Shown one piece after another: positions 1 through 8,291 of a stretch of 37,432 nt of DNA. The notes beneath the pieces are model-generated. The model was not told the origin of the DNA, did not search any database, and was given only the letters and a program-made list of their open reading frames with translations. Each line of letters opens with the position of its first letter. Position 1 is the stretch's first letter. The translations under genes and the position numbers were made by a program. Origin of the DNA: Candidatus Amarobacillus elongatus (GTDB taxonomy: Bacteria; Chloroflexota; Dehalococcoidia; Tepidiformales; Tepidiformaceae); contig JADJBX010000014.1 in the NCBI GenBank assembly GCA_016703545.1, positions 1 through 37,432 on the forward strand. The letters are read 5' to 3'.

Positions 1-909
1 CCTTCCCCTTCTGTCCCTTCGCCACCGCGTGAACCCCAGCCCCCGCCCCCCGGCCGCCCCCGCCGGTGCCGCCTGCGCGCGCGCCGGGCGCCGGATCGAC
101 CACCGCCGGAACCGCTCCTCGATCGGCTGCCCCGGGTTCTCCTTCTCCCGCTCCTCCCGCTCCTTCACGAAATCCTCCTTCGTGCGCCCGTTCACCTGGC
201 TCGCGTGGCACACGATCGCCTCGATCTTCGTCTCCCAGTGCGCCGTGATATCGACCACGTAGTCCGGCTTGTCCGCCCCCGCCAGCAGCACCTCGTTCAC
301 CTGGTGCGATTCCAGGCCGTCGTCCTCGTGCGCCGGGTAGAAGAGCCGATCCCGAACGAGCGGGTAGATCGCGTCCGAGGTCACCGTCCCCACTGTGCGA
401 TGGTCGCGATGGTTGAAGGTCCCGCGGAAGGCGTCCCATGTGATCACCACATCCGGCCGGTACTGGCGCAGCAGCCGCACGATCTGGCCACGGAACTCGT
501 GCTCATCGAGCGTGAAGCCGTCCGGGTAGCCGAGGAACACGCACTCCCGCACCCCCAGCACCCGGCAGGCCGCGCGCTGCTCGGCCTCGCGAATCGCCGC
601 CAGCTTCTCCGGGTGCATCTCCGGGTCGTGCGTGCCCTTGTCCCCGCCCGTCGCCAGCACGTAAATCACGTCCCAGCCTTCCGCGCACCACTTCGCCACC
701 GTGCCCGAGCAGAGGAATTCCGCATCGTCCGGGTGCGCCATGATCACCATCGCGCGCGCCGGACCCTCGATCGGCGGCAGGTCGGCCGCGCCCGTGCCAC
801 TGCCCGGCAGAGGCGGCGCCGGCGTGCCCGGCTTCACCGCCGCGACATCCACCTGCCCCTTCTTCTTCGCCTTCTTGCCATTCTTCGCGCCCTTGCCCTG
901 CTTCGCCAT
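1..909 (-). CDS. PIG-L (LmbE-like) family deacetylase, C-terminus beyond window
   Basis: Zinc-dependent N-acetyl hydrolase of the PIG-L/LmbE fold; the family removes acetyl groups from GlcNAc-linked substrates, and the exact substrate here is unknown. The minus-strand frame is open from the ATG at 909 to the window edge. After a Lys/Gly-rich N-terminus of about 25 residues comes the metal-binding AHPDDAEF motif (about residue 58), then a GGDKGTHDPEMHP loop and the distal HRDHR motif, which supply the remaining zinc ligand and catalytic residues. The last 30 or so residues seen are Pro/Ala/Gly/Arg rich and could be a genuine tail or the result of an indel in the C-run near 45-60. An in-frame ATG at 945 is an alternative start. 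It lies 84 bases downstream of arsR on the same strand, but no arsenic role is known for the family. Confidence 0.85.
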   Translation of the reverse strand, partial: MAKQGKGAKNGKKAKKKGQVDVAAVKPGTPAPPLPGSGTGAADLPPIEGPARAMVIMAHPDDAEFLCSGTVAKWCAEGWDVIYVLATGGDKGTHDPEMHPEKLAAIREAEQRAACRVLGVRECVFLGYPDGFTLDEHEFRGQIVRLLRQYRPDVVITWDAFRGTFNHRDHRTVGTVTSDAIYPLVRDRLFYPAHEDDGLESHQVNEVLLAGADKPDYVVDITAHWETKIEAIVCHASQVNGRTKEDFVKEREEREKENPGQPIEERFRRWSIRRPARAQAAPAGAAGGRGLGFTRWRRDRRGR

Positions 910-993
910 CGTTCGCCCCGCGGGGATGCATCCCTCACCGCTCATCCTAGCGGAGTTCGCCGTCCCGGTGCCTCGCACGGCGGACGCGCGTGG

Positions 994-1353
994 TCAGCCG
1001 CAGGCGCACCCCGCCGTAGCCTCGCAGGCGCTCTCGCCCTCGCACGAGCACTCGCCCGCGGGGCAGCAGATATCGAAGCAGAACTTCGCCAGCCAGCGCA
1101 CCACGTCCGGCTCCAGGCAGTACCGCGGCTCGCGGCCCACCCCGCCGCGCACAATCCCCGCCTCCCGCAGCACCTTCAGATGCTCCGAAACCGTCGATTG
1201 CGCCAGCGGCAGCACCTCCACCAGGTCCGAGGTCACGCACGCATCCTGGCGCGCCAGCTCCAGCACGATCCGCACCCGCGCCGGGTTCCCCAGCGCGCGA
1301 AAGATCGCCGCCGCACGCTCTTCGTCCGTCGTCAGCCCCTCGATCGTTTTCAT
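994..1353 (-). CDS. arsR: ArsR-family arsenic-responsive repressor
   Basis: Winged-helix metalloregulatory repressor that should bind the two operator-like inverted repeats between it and arsM and release DNA on binding As(III). The 119-residue protein has the usual SmtB/ArsR core: an ALGNPARVRIVLEL helix near residue 20 and a recognition region with STVSEHLKVLREAGIV at residues 53-68. Only one Cys (39) lies near the classical alpha-3 metal site. Instead the C-terminal 28 residues hold eight Cys (92, 96, 97, 102, 104, 110, 116, 118), so the inducer site is probably C-terminal, as in the Acidithiobacillus-type ArsR. The ATG at 1353 is preceded by GGTGGA at suitable spacing. It is divergent from arsM, which supports joint control of both genes from one operator region. 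Confidence 0.93.
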   Translation of the reverse strand: MKTIEGLTTDEERAAAIFRALGNPARVRIVLELARQDACVTSDLVEVLPLAQSTVSEHLKVLREAGIVRGGVGREPRYCLEPDVVRWLAKFCFDICCPAGECSCEGESACEATAGCACG

Positions 1354-1372
1354 GCCGGCTCCACCAAAGGGC

Positions 1373-1401
1373 TTGACGCCCCCGCCAGTGTATCGTAATT
1401 T
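1373..1401 (+). promoter_or_regulatory. arsM sigma70-type promoter
   Basis: TTGACG (1373-1378) and TAATTT (1396-1401) are separated by exactly 17 bases and point towards arsM. The -10 box lies inside the first arsR operator-like palindrome, so a bound repressor would cover it. The predicted transcript start is near 1408, giving a leader of about 40 bases that includes the AAGGAGG ribosome-binding site at 1438-1444. On the other strand TTGACC (1418-1413) with GATACA (1394-1389), spacing 18, could drive arsR. Confidence 0.72.
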
Positions 1402-1432
1402 TCCGATACGAGGTCAATCGGTATTTTCCGAT
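1390..1432. promoter_or_regulatory. Tandem ArsR operator sites between arsR and arsM
   Basis: There are two AT-rich palindromes in an otherwise GC-rich gap. Site 1 (1390-1409) is GTATCG-N8-CGATAC with perfect six-base arms. Site 2 (1417-1432) is ATCGG-N6-CCGAT, and its core (TATTTTCCGAT) almost repeats that of site 1 (TAATTTTCCGAT). Centres are 25 bases apart, about two and a half helical turns. Site 1 covers the arsM -10 box; site 2 lies between it and the arsM ribosome-binding site and overlaps the proposed arsR -35 box. ArsR/SmtB dimers bind this kind of imperfect 12-2-12-like repeat, so the assignment is strong although inferred. Confidence 0.75.
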
Positions 1433-1449
1433 GACCCAAGGAGGAACCC

Positions 1450-2298
1450 ATGGCCACCACTCCCACCGGCGACGAGATCCGCCAGAGCGTCGCCGCCGCC
1501 TATGCCAGCCGCGTCCGCCCCGTCCTCGAACGGCCCGACACCATCCCGCTGACCCTTATCGGTTCCAGCGCCAGCTGTTGCGGCCCCGACGACGAGAGCT
1601 GCGCCGTCGACGCCGAGGGCAACGCCACCTCCTGCTGCGGCGATACCGTCATCGACGAGACCCAGATCACGAACATCGCGAAGCTCTACGCCGGCGCGGA
1701 CACGGCCGACCTCCCCGCGAGTGTCATGGATGTCGCCTTCGGCTGCGGAAATCCCACGGCCATCGCCGCCCTCCAGCCCGGCGAAACCGTCCTCGACCTC
1801 GGCTCCGGCGGCGGCATCGATTGCTTCCTCGCCGCCAAGATGGTCGGCCCCGAAGGCCGCGTCTACGGCGTCGACATGACCCCCGAGATGATCGCCCTCT
1901 CCCGCAAGAACACGGAAAAGGTCGGCGCCACCAACGTCGAATTCCGCCTGGGCGAAATCGAACACCTCCCCATCGACAGCGCCAGCGTCGACGTCATCAT
2001 CTCGAACTGCGTCATCAACCTCTCGCCCGACAAGGCGCAGGTCTTCCGCGAGGCGTTCCGCGTCCTCCGTCCCGGCGGCCGCCTCCAGGTCTCCGACATG
2101 GTCTGGACGAAGAGCGCGCCGGACGAGGTGAAGAACGACATGGAGAAGTGGGCGGGCTGCATCGCCGGCGCCCTGCTCGAAAGCGACTACCTCGGCAAGA
2201 TCGCCGCCGCCGGCTTCCACGACATCACCAGCGTCACGAGCGAGTACCCCGACGGCCGCGGCATCGCCTCCGCCGCCATCGTCGCGTTCAAGAGGTAA
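1450..2298 (+). CDS. arsM: Arsenite S-adenosylmethionine methyltransferase
   Basis: Methylates As(III) stepwise using SAM, giving methylated and finally volatile arsenicals; cytoplasmic. The 282-residue protein has the class I SAM-binding motif VLDLGSGGGID at 114-124, the GVDMTPEMI acidic loop near 140, and the family cysteines C99 (FGCGNP), C187 (SNCVINL) and C237 (WAGCIAGA) that hold arsenic. N-terminal CysCys pairs at 43-44 and 62-63 add further thiols. The ATG at 1450 follows AAGGAGG with ideal spacing. It is divergent from arsR and no arsenite pump or ArsI lyase is nearby, so methylation appears to be the only arsenic-detoxification step encoded here. Confidence 0.95.
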   Translation: MATTPTGDEIRQSVAAAYASRVRPVLERPDTIPLTLIGSSASCCGPDDESCAVDAEGNATSCCGDTVIDETQITNIAKLYAGADTADLPASVMDVAFGCGNPTAIAALQPGETVLDLGSGGGIDCFLAAKMVGPEGRVYGVDMTPEMIALSRKNTEKVGATNVEFRLGEIEHLPIDSASVDVIISNCVINLSPDKAQVFREAFRVLRPGGRLQVSDMVWTKSAPDEVKNDMEKWAGCIAGALLESDYLGKIAAAGFHDITSVTSEYPDGRGIASAAIVAFKR

Positions 2299-2448
2299 GA
2301 GAAAGGAGAAAGGAGAAAGGAGATAGGAGAAAAGCGCGGGCGTGGGCCGAAGGCCACGACGGCCGCGAGCACCGGGGTTGCCCCGCTCGAGCCTCGAGCC
2401 TCGAGCCTCGAGCCCCCTTATCTCCTTTCTCTTTTCTCTTTTCTCCCC
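2299..2448. repeat. Intergenic purine/pyrimidine-arm element, copy 1
   Basis: Fills the whole gap between two convergent genes (arsM and the methyltransferase). Its left arm is a GAGAAAGGA-type purine tract (2299-2334) and its right arm is the near-complementary pyrimidine tract (2420-2448). Between them are a GTGGGCCGAAGGCCAC hairpin, a GGGGTTGCCCC hairpin and four tandem CTCGAGC(C) units. RNA from either strand could fold into one long stem with a branched head. Similar elements recur at 5331, 11734, 12461/13841, 15241, 21973, 26334, 28007, 34410 and 35840. Confidence 0.75.
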
Positions 2449-3192
2449 CTACCCCCACTGCCGCCGCCACAGGTACGACAGCGCCCCGCACGCCACCCCT
2501 ACGTTCAGCGATTCCACCCGCGCGTCCATCGGCAGCGCCACACGGAAGTCGCTCTCCCGCAGGAGCAGCTGCGCCACCCCTTCCCCTTCGCTCCCCAGCA
2601 CCAGCGCCGTCTTTCGCGGCCAATCGGACTCCGTCGCGGCCACCGACCCCTCGCCCGTCGCCGCCGCCACCACCCAGAACCCCGCGTCCTTCAGCGTCGC
2701 CACCGCCTGGTTCAGGTTCTGCGGCGCCGCCACCGGCGCGAGGAAGCTGAGGCCCGCGCTCGCGCGGTGCACCCCCGGCGTGAGCAGCGCCCCCCGCCGC
2801 CGCGGCAACACCACCGCCGCCACGCCGACCGCGACTGCCGTGCGCAGGATCGCGCCGACGTTCTGCGGGTCCGTGATGCTGTCGAGCAGGAGCACGAGCG
2901 CCGGCCCATCGCCCGCCGCCGCCTGGCGCAGGTCCACCGGTTCCACATTGCCGATGCGCACGAGGATGCCCTGGTGCACCCCCTCGCCCGTCAGCTGGTC
3001 CAGCCGGAACTCCTCCACCGCCTCCGCCCGCAGCCCCGCGTCGATGGCCAGGTCCACGAGCTGCAGCACCCGCTCGTTGCGCGTGTCCCGGAGGTACAGT
3101 ACCGATTTCGCGTACCCGGAAGAGAGCGCCAACGCGCACGCGTTGATGCCGAAGGCGATGTCGTCCGGGGTGGCGTTGGGCTTCGCGCGCAT
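2449..3192 (-). CDS. SpoU/TrmH-family RNA 2'-O-methyltransferase (RlmB/TrmH type)
   Basis: Transfers a methyl group from SAM to a ribose 2'-OH in rRNA or tRNA. The 247-residue protein has an N-terminal L30e-like substrate-binding part (to about residue 95) and a SPOUT trefoil-knot domain with the three family motifs: the Asn-Arg motif in DPQNVGAILRTA, LVLGSEGEGV, and the C-terminal VESLNVGVACGALSY. The ATG at 3192 was chosen because the family N-terminus starts there, although the frame stays open far upstream. There is no Shine-Dalgarno sequence, but a TGNGATACT -10-like box (3204-3199) ends only six bases before the ATG, which suggests a leaderless message. Whether it modifies 23S rRNA (RlmB) or tRNA cannot be decided from sequence alone. 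Confidence 0.88.
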   Translation of the reverse strand: MRAKPNATPDDIAFGINACALALSSGYAKSVLYLRDTRNERVLQLVDLAIDAGLRAEAVEEFRLDQLTGEGVHQGILVRIGNVEPVDLRQAAAGDGPALVLLLDSITDPQNVGAILRTAVAVGVAAVVLPRRRGALLTPGVHRASAGLSFLAPVAAPQNLNQAVATLKDAGFWVVAAATGEGSVAATESDWPRKTALVLGSEGEGVAQLLLRESDFRVALPMDARVESLNVGVACGALSYLWRRQWG

Positions 3193-3230
3193 CCCCGGAG
3201 TATCGCACCCGCGCCCCTTTGGCGGCGCCG

Positions 3231-5269
3231 TTACCGGTCGCCGCTCAGCCCCGGGAGCAGCCGCCGGTTCGTGAACGCCGCGTTGATCCGCGTCACCGCA
3301 CTCTTCGTCTTGCCATCGACCGTCACCTGTTCCCCACCGCGCAGCACCACCGGCGCCAGCGCCGGGTTTGCCGGGGTCACCTGCACCTCGTTCTCCAGCG
3401 AACGCACCACCGTCGCCCCCGTCGCCGGGTCGTAGCTCATCGAAAGCACCGTCCCGCGCACGCTCACCGCGCACGTCGGCGACTTGATCCGGAAGTCCGA
3501 GGGCGGCGCCCCGTGGATCGCCATCTCCGCCGAACCCGCCTTCAGGTCCACGTGCGTCACGTACACGTTGTCCGTGCCGAACCACATCGAGATGTTCGAT
3601 TTCGGGCCCACCCGCGTGGTGTACGCGTTCCCGAAGTTCGGGTTCCAGTACCCCCGCTCCGAAAACTCCGCCTCCAGCGATCCGTTCTCCGGCGTCTCCA
3701 CCACGTCGTCCGGGCAGATCCGGTCTCCCGCCGCCACCGGGCCGCCGCAGGTTCCCCCCGATGAGCACCGTCACGTTCCCCACCGGCTTGCGCGCGATCC
3801 AGTAGTTCAGGCACGGCGTGAGCGAACCGCCCGGCCCCCACGTCACCTCAATCACCGTGCTCGCCGCCTTCGGTTCGCCCGAACCGTCGCGCTTCACCAC
3901 CTGCGCCTGGTAGCGGCGCGTCTCCGCCCGGTCCGAGGTCACCCCCATGAAGCACTTGTCCGCGTCCGGGTCCGTGCACGTCGTCACCTGCCCGTTCGCC
4001 CACCACTTCGAAGATGCGAACGACGTACGCCGTTCCCTCCAGTCCCGGGCTCGCCGTCGCCCGCAGCGTCACCGCGCGGCCGATGGCCACGTGCGAGACC
4101 TCGCCGTTGACCATGAGCCCCACGCTCCCGCTCCACTCCGCCGTCGCCTCCCACGTGATCTTCAGCGGCGCCGAACTCGCGAGCAGCCCGCTCCCGTCGT
4201 TCTTCATCACCTTCGCCACGTACGTGTACGAAACGCCCGCGTCGTAGAAGTCCGTCGCACTGCACGGCGATTCCAGGCACGTCTTCCCGTCACCCGTGTC
4301 CTGCCGTTCGATCCGGAGCGCGTGGATGCTGGCGTTGATCGTCGGACTCGCCGTCGCCGTCATCGTCACCGATGTCCCCGCCGGCACCGATACGGCCGGC
4401 GCCGTCAGCGTCACCGTCCCGGACCACGCGCTCCACGTCACCGTCACCGGCGCCGATGTCGCCTGCACATCCTGCCCGTTCGCGTTCGCGATCATCGCCA
4501 CGTACGTCCGCGACCCCGGTTCGTTCTTGAAGTCCCGGTGCAGGCAGATCGTCGCCGTCGCGCAGAACACCGCCGAGTTGTCCGTCTGGTTCACGATGAA
4601 CACGCGGTACCCGGTGCCCGAGGGGCTCTTGTTCGCCGTCGCCGTCAGCTGGAGGTCGTTCCCGGCGATGAGCGTTGTGTCGTCGGCCGCGAGCGTCACC
4701 GCCCATCCGCCGCTCCCGCCGCCACCTCCGCCGCCACCCGGCGGCGTCGTCGTGCCACCGTTCGGACAGGGCACGGCCCCTCCAGGCCGGTTCAACTCCA
4801 CCAGGTTCTGCGTCCCGGTGACCATCTCCTGCGTCGTGAAGTGGTCCCCGTTGGGCCCCGCGTTCGTGTACAGGACGATCACCGCGAGTGCGCCGTTCAC
4901 CGTCAGCCAGCGCTGCGACCGCACGGTGAACTGCCCCGCGAGGGTCGAGTAGTCCCCTTCCTCCCGCTTGGGCGCGAGCGCGGTCCCGCCGCAGTAATCC
5001 ACCGACACGGCGACGCCCGCCGACGTGCTCGCCCGCTGGAACCCGTAGTTGCAGACGAAGGCGATGTAGTTGCCATTCACGTACGCGCCCGGCCCGCTGT
5101 TTCCATTGAAGAGCGTCGCCGTCACGTTCTGCGGCCCGCCGGGCGAATTGCACGCCTCCGGCAGCGTCCATGCGCGTTGGGGGAAGGCGGCATCGGCGTG
5201 GGGCGCACCCGTCAGGAGCGCCACCATCCCCAGGGCCGCCGCGGCGAGGTACTTGAGGGCGCGTACCAT
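3231..5269 (-). CDS. Secreted Ig-like repeat protein with C-terminal FecR domain (two frameshifts)
   Basis: Reads as one gene of about 680 residues if two single-base indels are corrected. The N-terminal part (5269 to about 4010) has a signal peptide (MVRALKYL, then a hydrophobic stretch and AHADA cleavage region), a Gly-rich linker and Ig-like repeats each ending in a VTW/ITW strand. An extra base near 4008-4012 moves the frame. The next repeat (about 4008-3760) has CTDPDADKCFMG and ends in IEVTW. An extra C in the six-C run 3754-3759 then moves the frame again into a FecR-like domain (about 3760-3231, containing VSVRGTVLSM and LRGGEQVTVDG). FecR domains occur in periplasmic or surface proteins, sometimes as signal relays. 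No sigma factor or TonB receptor is adjacent, so a structural or binding role outside the membrane is more likely. Homology continues across both breaks. Confidence 0.75.
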
Positions 5270-5330
5270 TTTCGCGGGCTCCAGCCAAAGAGTGGATAGG
5301 CGCGGACTATATGCCGAATTAGTTGCCGGT

Positions 5331-5443
5331 GCCCAGAGCCCAGTGCTGAGGAGTGGCCAGTGCCCAGGGCCCAGTGCCCAGGGGGCAACCCCGGCGCCTC
5401 CCCACAAGGCAGGCGCCCACCCTTACCTCCTTTCTCCTTTCTC
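5331..5443. repeat. Intergenic element, copy 2 (CCCAGTGCCCAGG type)
   Basis: Contains repeated GTGCCCAGRGCCCAGTG units (5330-5393), a GGGGGCAACCCC hairpin (5389-5400) and a pyrimidine tract (5424-5443). It lacks the purine arm seen in copy 1. It lies upstream of the Ig/FecR gene and downstream of the next minus-strand gene, so here it separates genes in tandem. Confidence 0.65.
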
Positions 5444-6406
5444 TTACCTCTCCCCCATCCAGCCGGCGAGCGCCGGCGACCACACCCTCGCCGGCTCGCC
5501 CCGCCCCGGCGAGGGCGTGAGCACGACGAACTCCCGGCTGGCCGGGCATGAGCTGGCCGCGACTTCGCCCGCTGGCCCCCGCGTGACCGCGCAGTCATAC
5601 GCCGGCGCCACCGTTGTCGTCTGGCCGTCGCGCTCTTCGAACACGAGCCCGCCGACGCGCGGCATCGACCACTCCGGCTCGGCCCCCACGAGCGTGCCCT
5701 CGGCGAGCCAGACCAGCAGCTTCGCCAGCTCCGCCGCCCCGCCCGCATCGGCCTCGAAGGTCGGCGGCGTGTCCAGGGGCACCCCGGAGGTGAGCGTCGC
5801 GCGTGCGAGGTCCCCCAGCGCGGGGAGGCCCCCCGGGTGTGGCTCCCGCCGCCCCGGCAGCACGTCCACCTGCCACCCCGTGTCCAGCCACGCGTCCAGC
5901 GCCGGTGCATCGAGCCGCACCACGCTCCCGCCGCCGCCCGTTTCGTCCGCGACGGAGACGAAGCCCGGCGCTGGCGTACATACCCAGGGCGCGCCCACTA
6001 CCAGGTCCGGCCGTGGCACGCAGTCCTGCGCCCGCGAGACCGTGATCACCCGCCCTTCGCCCACCCGCATGCGCAGCGCGTCCCCGTTCGGCAGCAGCGC
6101 GTCCGCCGGCGCGCCCGCCACCACCGGCGCCTCCCGCAGCCATCCCAGCACCATCTCCATCACCGGCAGGGCGCCCGGGTCCAGCGAATTCAGGTCCGCC
6201 AGCGGCGTCGTTGCCGGCCGCGCACGCTCGATGCGCATCCACTCGACGCTCCCCGCGCCCGGCACCCAGCCGTTCCCCGTGGGCGAACTCTCCCCCGCCG
6301 GGCGCAACAGCCATGCGCTGAGCGCGACCAGCGCCGCCACCGCCACCGCGCCGGCCACCAGCAGCACCCGCGCGCCGCCCCGGGGAACGATCGTCATCGC
6401 CACCAT
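5444..6406 (-). CDS. Membrane-anchored hypothetical protein
   Basis: A 320-residue protein of unknown function. Residues 13-34 form one hydrophobic segment after a short positive N-terminus (MTIVPRGGAR), so it is probably a single-pass membrane or secreted protein with the bulk outside. The rest is Gly/Pro/Ala rich with four Cys that could form two disulphides: one pair brackets RPDLVVGAPWV and the other lies near TVAPAYDCAV and AASSCPA. The similar VxxxxDC contexts suggest an internal duplication. No enzyme motif is recognised. The ATG at 6397 (the fourth residue) is an equally possible start. It ends inside the pyrimidine tract of intergenic copy 2. Confidence 0.72.
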   Translation of the reverse strand: MVAMTIVPRGGARVLLVAGAVAVAALVALSAWLLRPAGESSPTGNGWVPGAGSVEWMRIERARPATTPLADLNSLDPGALPVMEMVLGWLREAPVVAGAPADALLPNGDALRMRVGEGRVITVSRAQDCVPRPDLVVGAPWVCTPAPGFVSVADETGGGGSVVRLDAPALDAWLDTGWQVDVLPGRREPHPGGLPALGDLARATLTSGVPLDTPPTFEADAGGAAELAKLLVWLAEGTLVGAEPEWSMPRVGGLVFEERDGQTTTVAPAYDCAVTRGPAGEVAASSCPASREFVVLTPSPGRGEPARVWSPALAGWMGER

Positions 6407-6431
6407 CCCGGCGATGGTACGCCCGCCGCCC

Positions 6432-7343
6432 TTACCGCGAGCCCGGCACCAGCCCCCGCGCCTTCGTCTCCACCGCGAACACGCTCGTGCCCGCCGTCAG
6501 GAAGAGGGTGCTGAACGCCGGCCCGCCGAAGGTCAGGTTCGCCGCGTGCTCCTCGCATTCGAACCGCCCGGCACAGGTGCCATCGGGCCGCCAGCACGAA
6601 ACCCCGCCCGCGCCCGTCGTCCACAGCCGCCCTTCGCTGTCGACCTTCATCCCGTCCGGCGCGCCCCGGCGCGGGTCCCCCCGCTGATCCACGAAGAGCA
6701 CCCGGTTCCCGAGCGTCAGCCCCGGGCCCACCTCGTACCGCCAAATCACCCGTTCCTGCGAATCGCCGATGTACAGCGCCGACTCATCCGGCGTGAACGC
6801 GAGCCCGTTCGGCTGCGTGAACCCTTCGCCCACGACGAGGTGCAGCGAACCTTCCAGGTCGATTCGGTAAACCCCCTGGAAGCCGAGCTCCGGCTGCTGG
6901 CCCTCGTACCCGAAGCGCGGGTTTCGCCCCGAATCCGCCCCGTACGTCGGATCGGTGAAGAAGATCGCCCCGCTCGAATGCACCACGATGTCGTTCGGGC
7001 TGTTCAGCCGCGTCCCGTTCCAGTGCGTCGCGATCGCCGTCATCGCCGTGGGGTCCGCGTAGGGCGCGCGCGAAACCCGCCGCCCCCCGTGCTCGCACGC
7101 GAGGATGTTCCCTTCGCCATCGAGCGTCAGCCCGTTCGACCACCCGCTGGGCTCGCGGTATACCTCCGCCGCTGTCTGCCCCGGCCGCCAGCGGTGCATC
7201 CGGTTCCCCGGGATGTCGCTGAACACGAGGGCGTTGTCCGCCGCGATCCAGATCGGGCCCTCCGTGAACCCGAAGCCCGTGCAGAGGCGCGTTTCTTCGC
7301 CGAGGAGGAGGTCGCTGAGGCCGTTGTCGTCTTCGATCTTCAT
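6432..7343 (-). CDS. SMP-30/gluconolactonase family lactonase
   Basis: Six-bladed beta-propeller hydrolase of the SMP-30/Gnl/LRE family, which opens sugar or other lactones using one divalent metal. The 303-residue protein shows the metal ligands in order: Glu in GFTEGPIW (near residue 26), Asn in LNSPNDIVV (near 117) and Asp in GAPDGMKVDSEGRLW (near 225). The strand signatures FFTDPTYG and YIGDSQERVIWRYEV are typical. The ATG at 7343 is the first family-like start in a much longer open frame. Its direction is divergent from the SDR gene at 7449, and both could act on carbohydrate- or aldehyde-type substrates, but the link is inferred only from proximity. Confidence 0.9.
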   Translation of the reverse strand: MKIEDDNGLSDLLLGEETRLCTGFGFTEGPIWIAADNALVFSDIPGNRMHRWRPGQTAAEVYREPSGWSNGLTLDGEGNILACEHGGRRVSRAPYADPTAMTAIATHWNGTRLNSPNDIVVHSSGAIFFTDPTYGADSGRNPRFGYEGQQPELGFQGVYRIDLEGSLHLVVGEGFTQPNGLAFTPDESALYIGDSQERVIWRYEVGPGLTLGNRVLFVDQRGDPRRGAPDGMKVDSEGRLWTTGAGGVSCWRPDGTCAGRFECEEHAANLTFGGPAFSTLFLTAGTSVFAVETKARGLVPGSR

Positions 7344-7448
7344 GGCCGCCGGATTCTGCCACATCCCGCCCCGCCGTGGCGCGCCCGGGTACGCCGCGAG
7401 CGCGATACCCCCTATGCTGCCCCGCACACCCGTCCCCGGAGGAACCCC

Positions 7449-8246
7449 ATGCCAGGAAGAGTCCAGGACAAGGCCGCCATTGTCTTTGGCGGCGGCCAGA
7501 CCCCCGGCGAAACCATCGGCAACGGCCGCGCCACCGCCCTGCTCCTCGCTCGCGAAGGCGCCCACGTCCTCGTCGTCGACCGCGACCTCGCCTCCGCCGA
7601 GGAAACCGTCGCCATGATCAAGGGCGAAGGCGGCAGCGCCTTCGCCGCCGCCGCCGATGTCCGCGATGAGGCCCAGGTGGCCGCCGTCATCGCCGCCTGC
7701 CGAGCCGAGCGCGGCCGCATCGATATCCTTCACAACAACGTCGGCGCCAGCCTCGCCCTCGGCGATGCCCCCGCCACCGAGCTCACCCTCGAGGCGTTCC
7801 GCGGCATCGTCGATGTGAACCTCATCGGCATGTGGCTCGCCTGCAAGCACGCCCTCCCCGTCATGCGCGAGCAGGGCAGCGGCTCCATCGTCAACATCTC
7901 GTCCATGGCCGTGCGCGAGGGCTACCCCTACGTCGGCTACAAGACCACCAAGGCCGGCGTCGTCGCCCTCACCGAAAACCTCGCCTACGCCAACGCCCGC
8001 CACGGCATCCGCGCCAACTGCGTCATGCCCGGCCTCATCAACACCCCCATGGCGATCGAAGCGCGCGTCGCCGCCGGCATGCCCCGCGAACAGGTCATCG
8101 CCGACCGCAACCGCAACGTCCCGCTCGGCCAGAAGATGGGCTCGGCCTGGGATATCGCCTACGCCTCGCTCTTCCTGCACTCGGATGAGGCGGGCTTCAT
8201 CACCGGCGTCACCCTGCCCGTCGATGGCGGCCGCGGCGTCTCCTAG
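7449..8246 (+). CDS. Short-chain dehydrogenase/reductase (SDR)
   Basis: NAD(P)-dependent oxidoreductase of 265 residues with a Rossmann fold. The nucleotide loop is an unusual extended form (GGGQTPGETIGNGRA, near residue 14) where classical SDRs have TGxxxGxG. Asp in VVDRDLASA suggests a preference for NAD. HNNVG stands for the NNAG motif, and the catalytic Ser (NISSMAV) and Tyr-x3-Lys (YKTTK) are present. The C-terminus GFITGVTLPVDGGRGV is typical. GGAGGA lies six bases before the ATG. The substrate cannot be inferred. Convergent with the MDR gene, 45 bases apart. Confidence 0.92.
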   Translation: MPGRVQDKAAIVFGGGQTPGETIGNGRATALLLAREGAHVLVVDRDLASAEETVAMIKGEGGSAFAAAADVRDEAQVAAVIAACRAERGRIDILHNNVGASLALGDAPATELTLEAFRGIVDVNLIGMWLACKHALPVMREQGSGSIVNISSMAVREGYPYVGYKTTKAGVVALTENLAYANARHGIRANCVMPGLINTPMAIEARVAAGMPREQVIADRNRNVPLGQKMGSAWDIAYASLFLHSDEAGFITGVTLPVDGGRGVS

Positions 8247-8291
8247 CCTCCCCCCGGCAGCGCCGCCGCGGGGTACGCCTCGCGGCCGGCG

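Noticed and set aside
2342..2450. Short ORFs containing repeated LLSPFSFLLS-like peptides in several gaps
   Set aside because: They are translations of the pyrimidine arms of the intergenic elements, found in different frames and on both strands, not conserved proteins.
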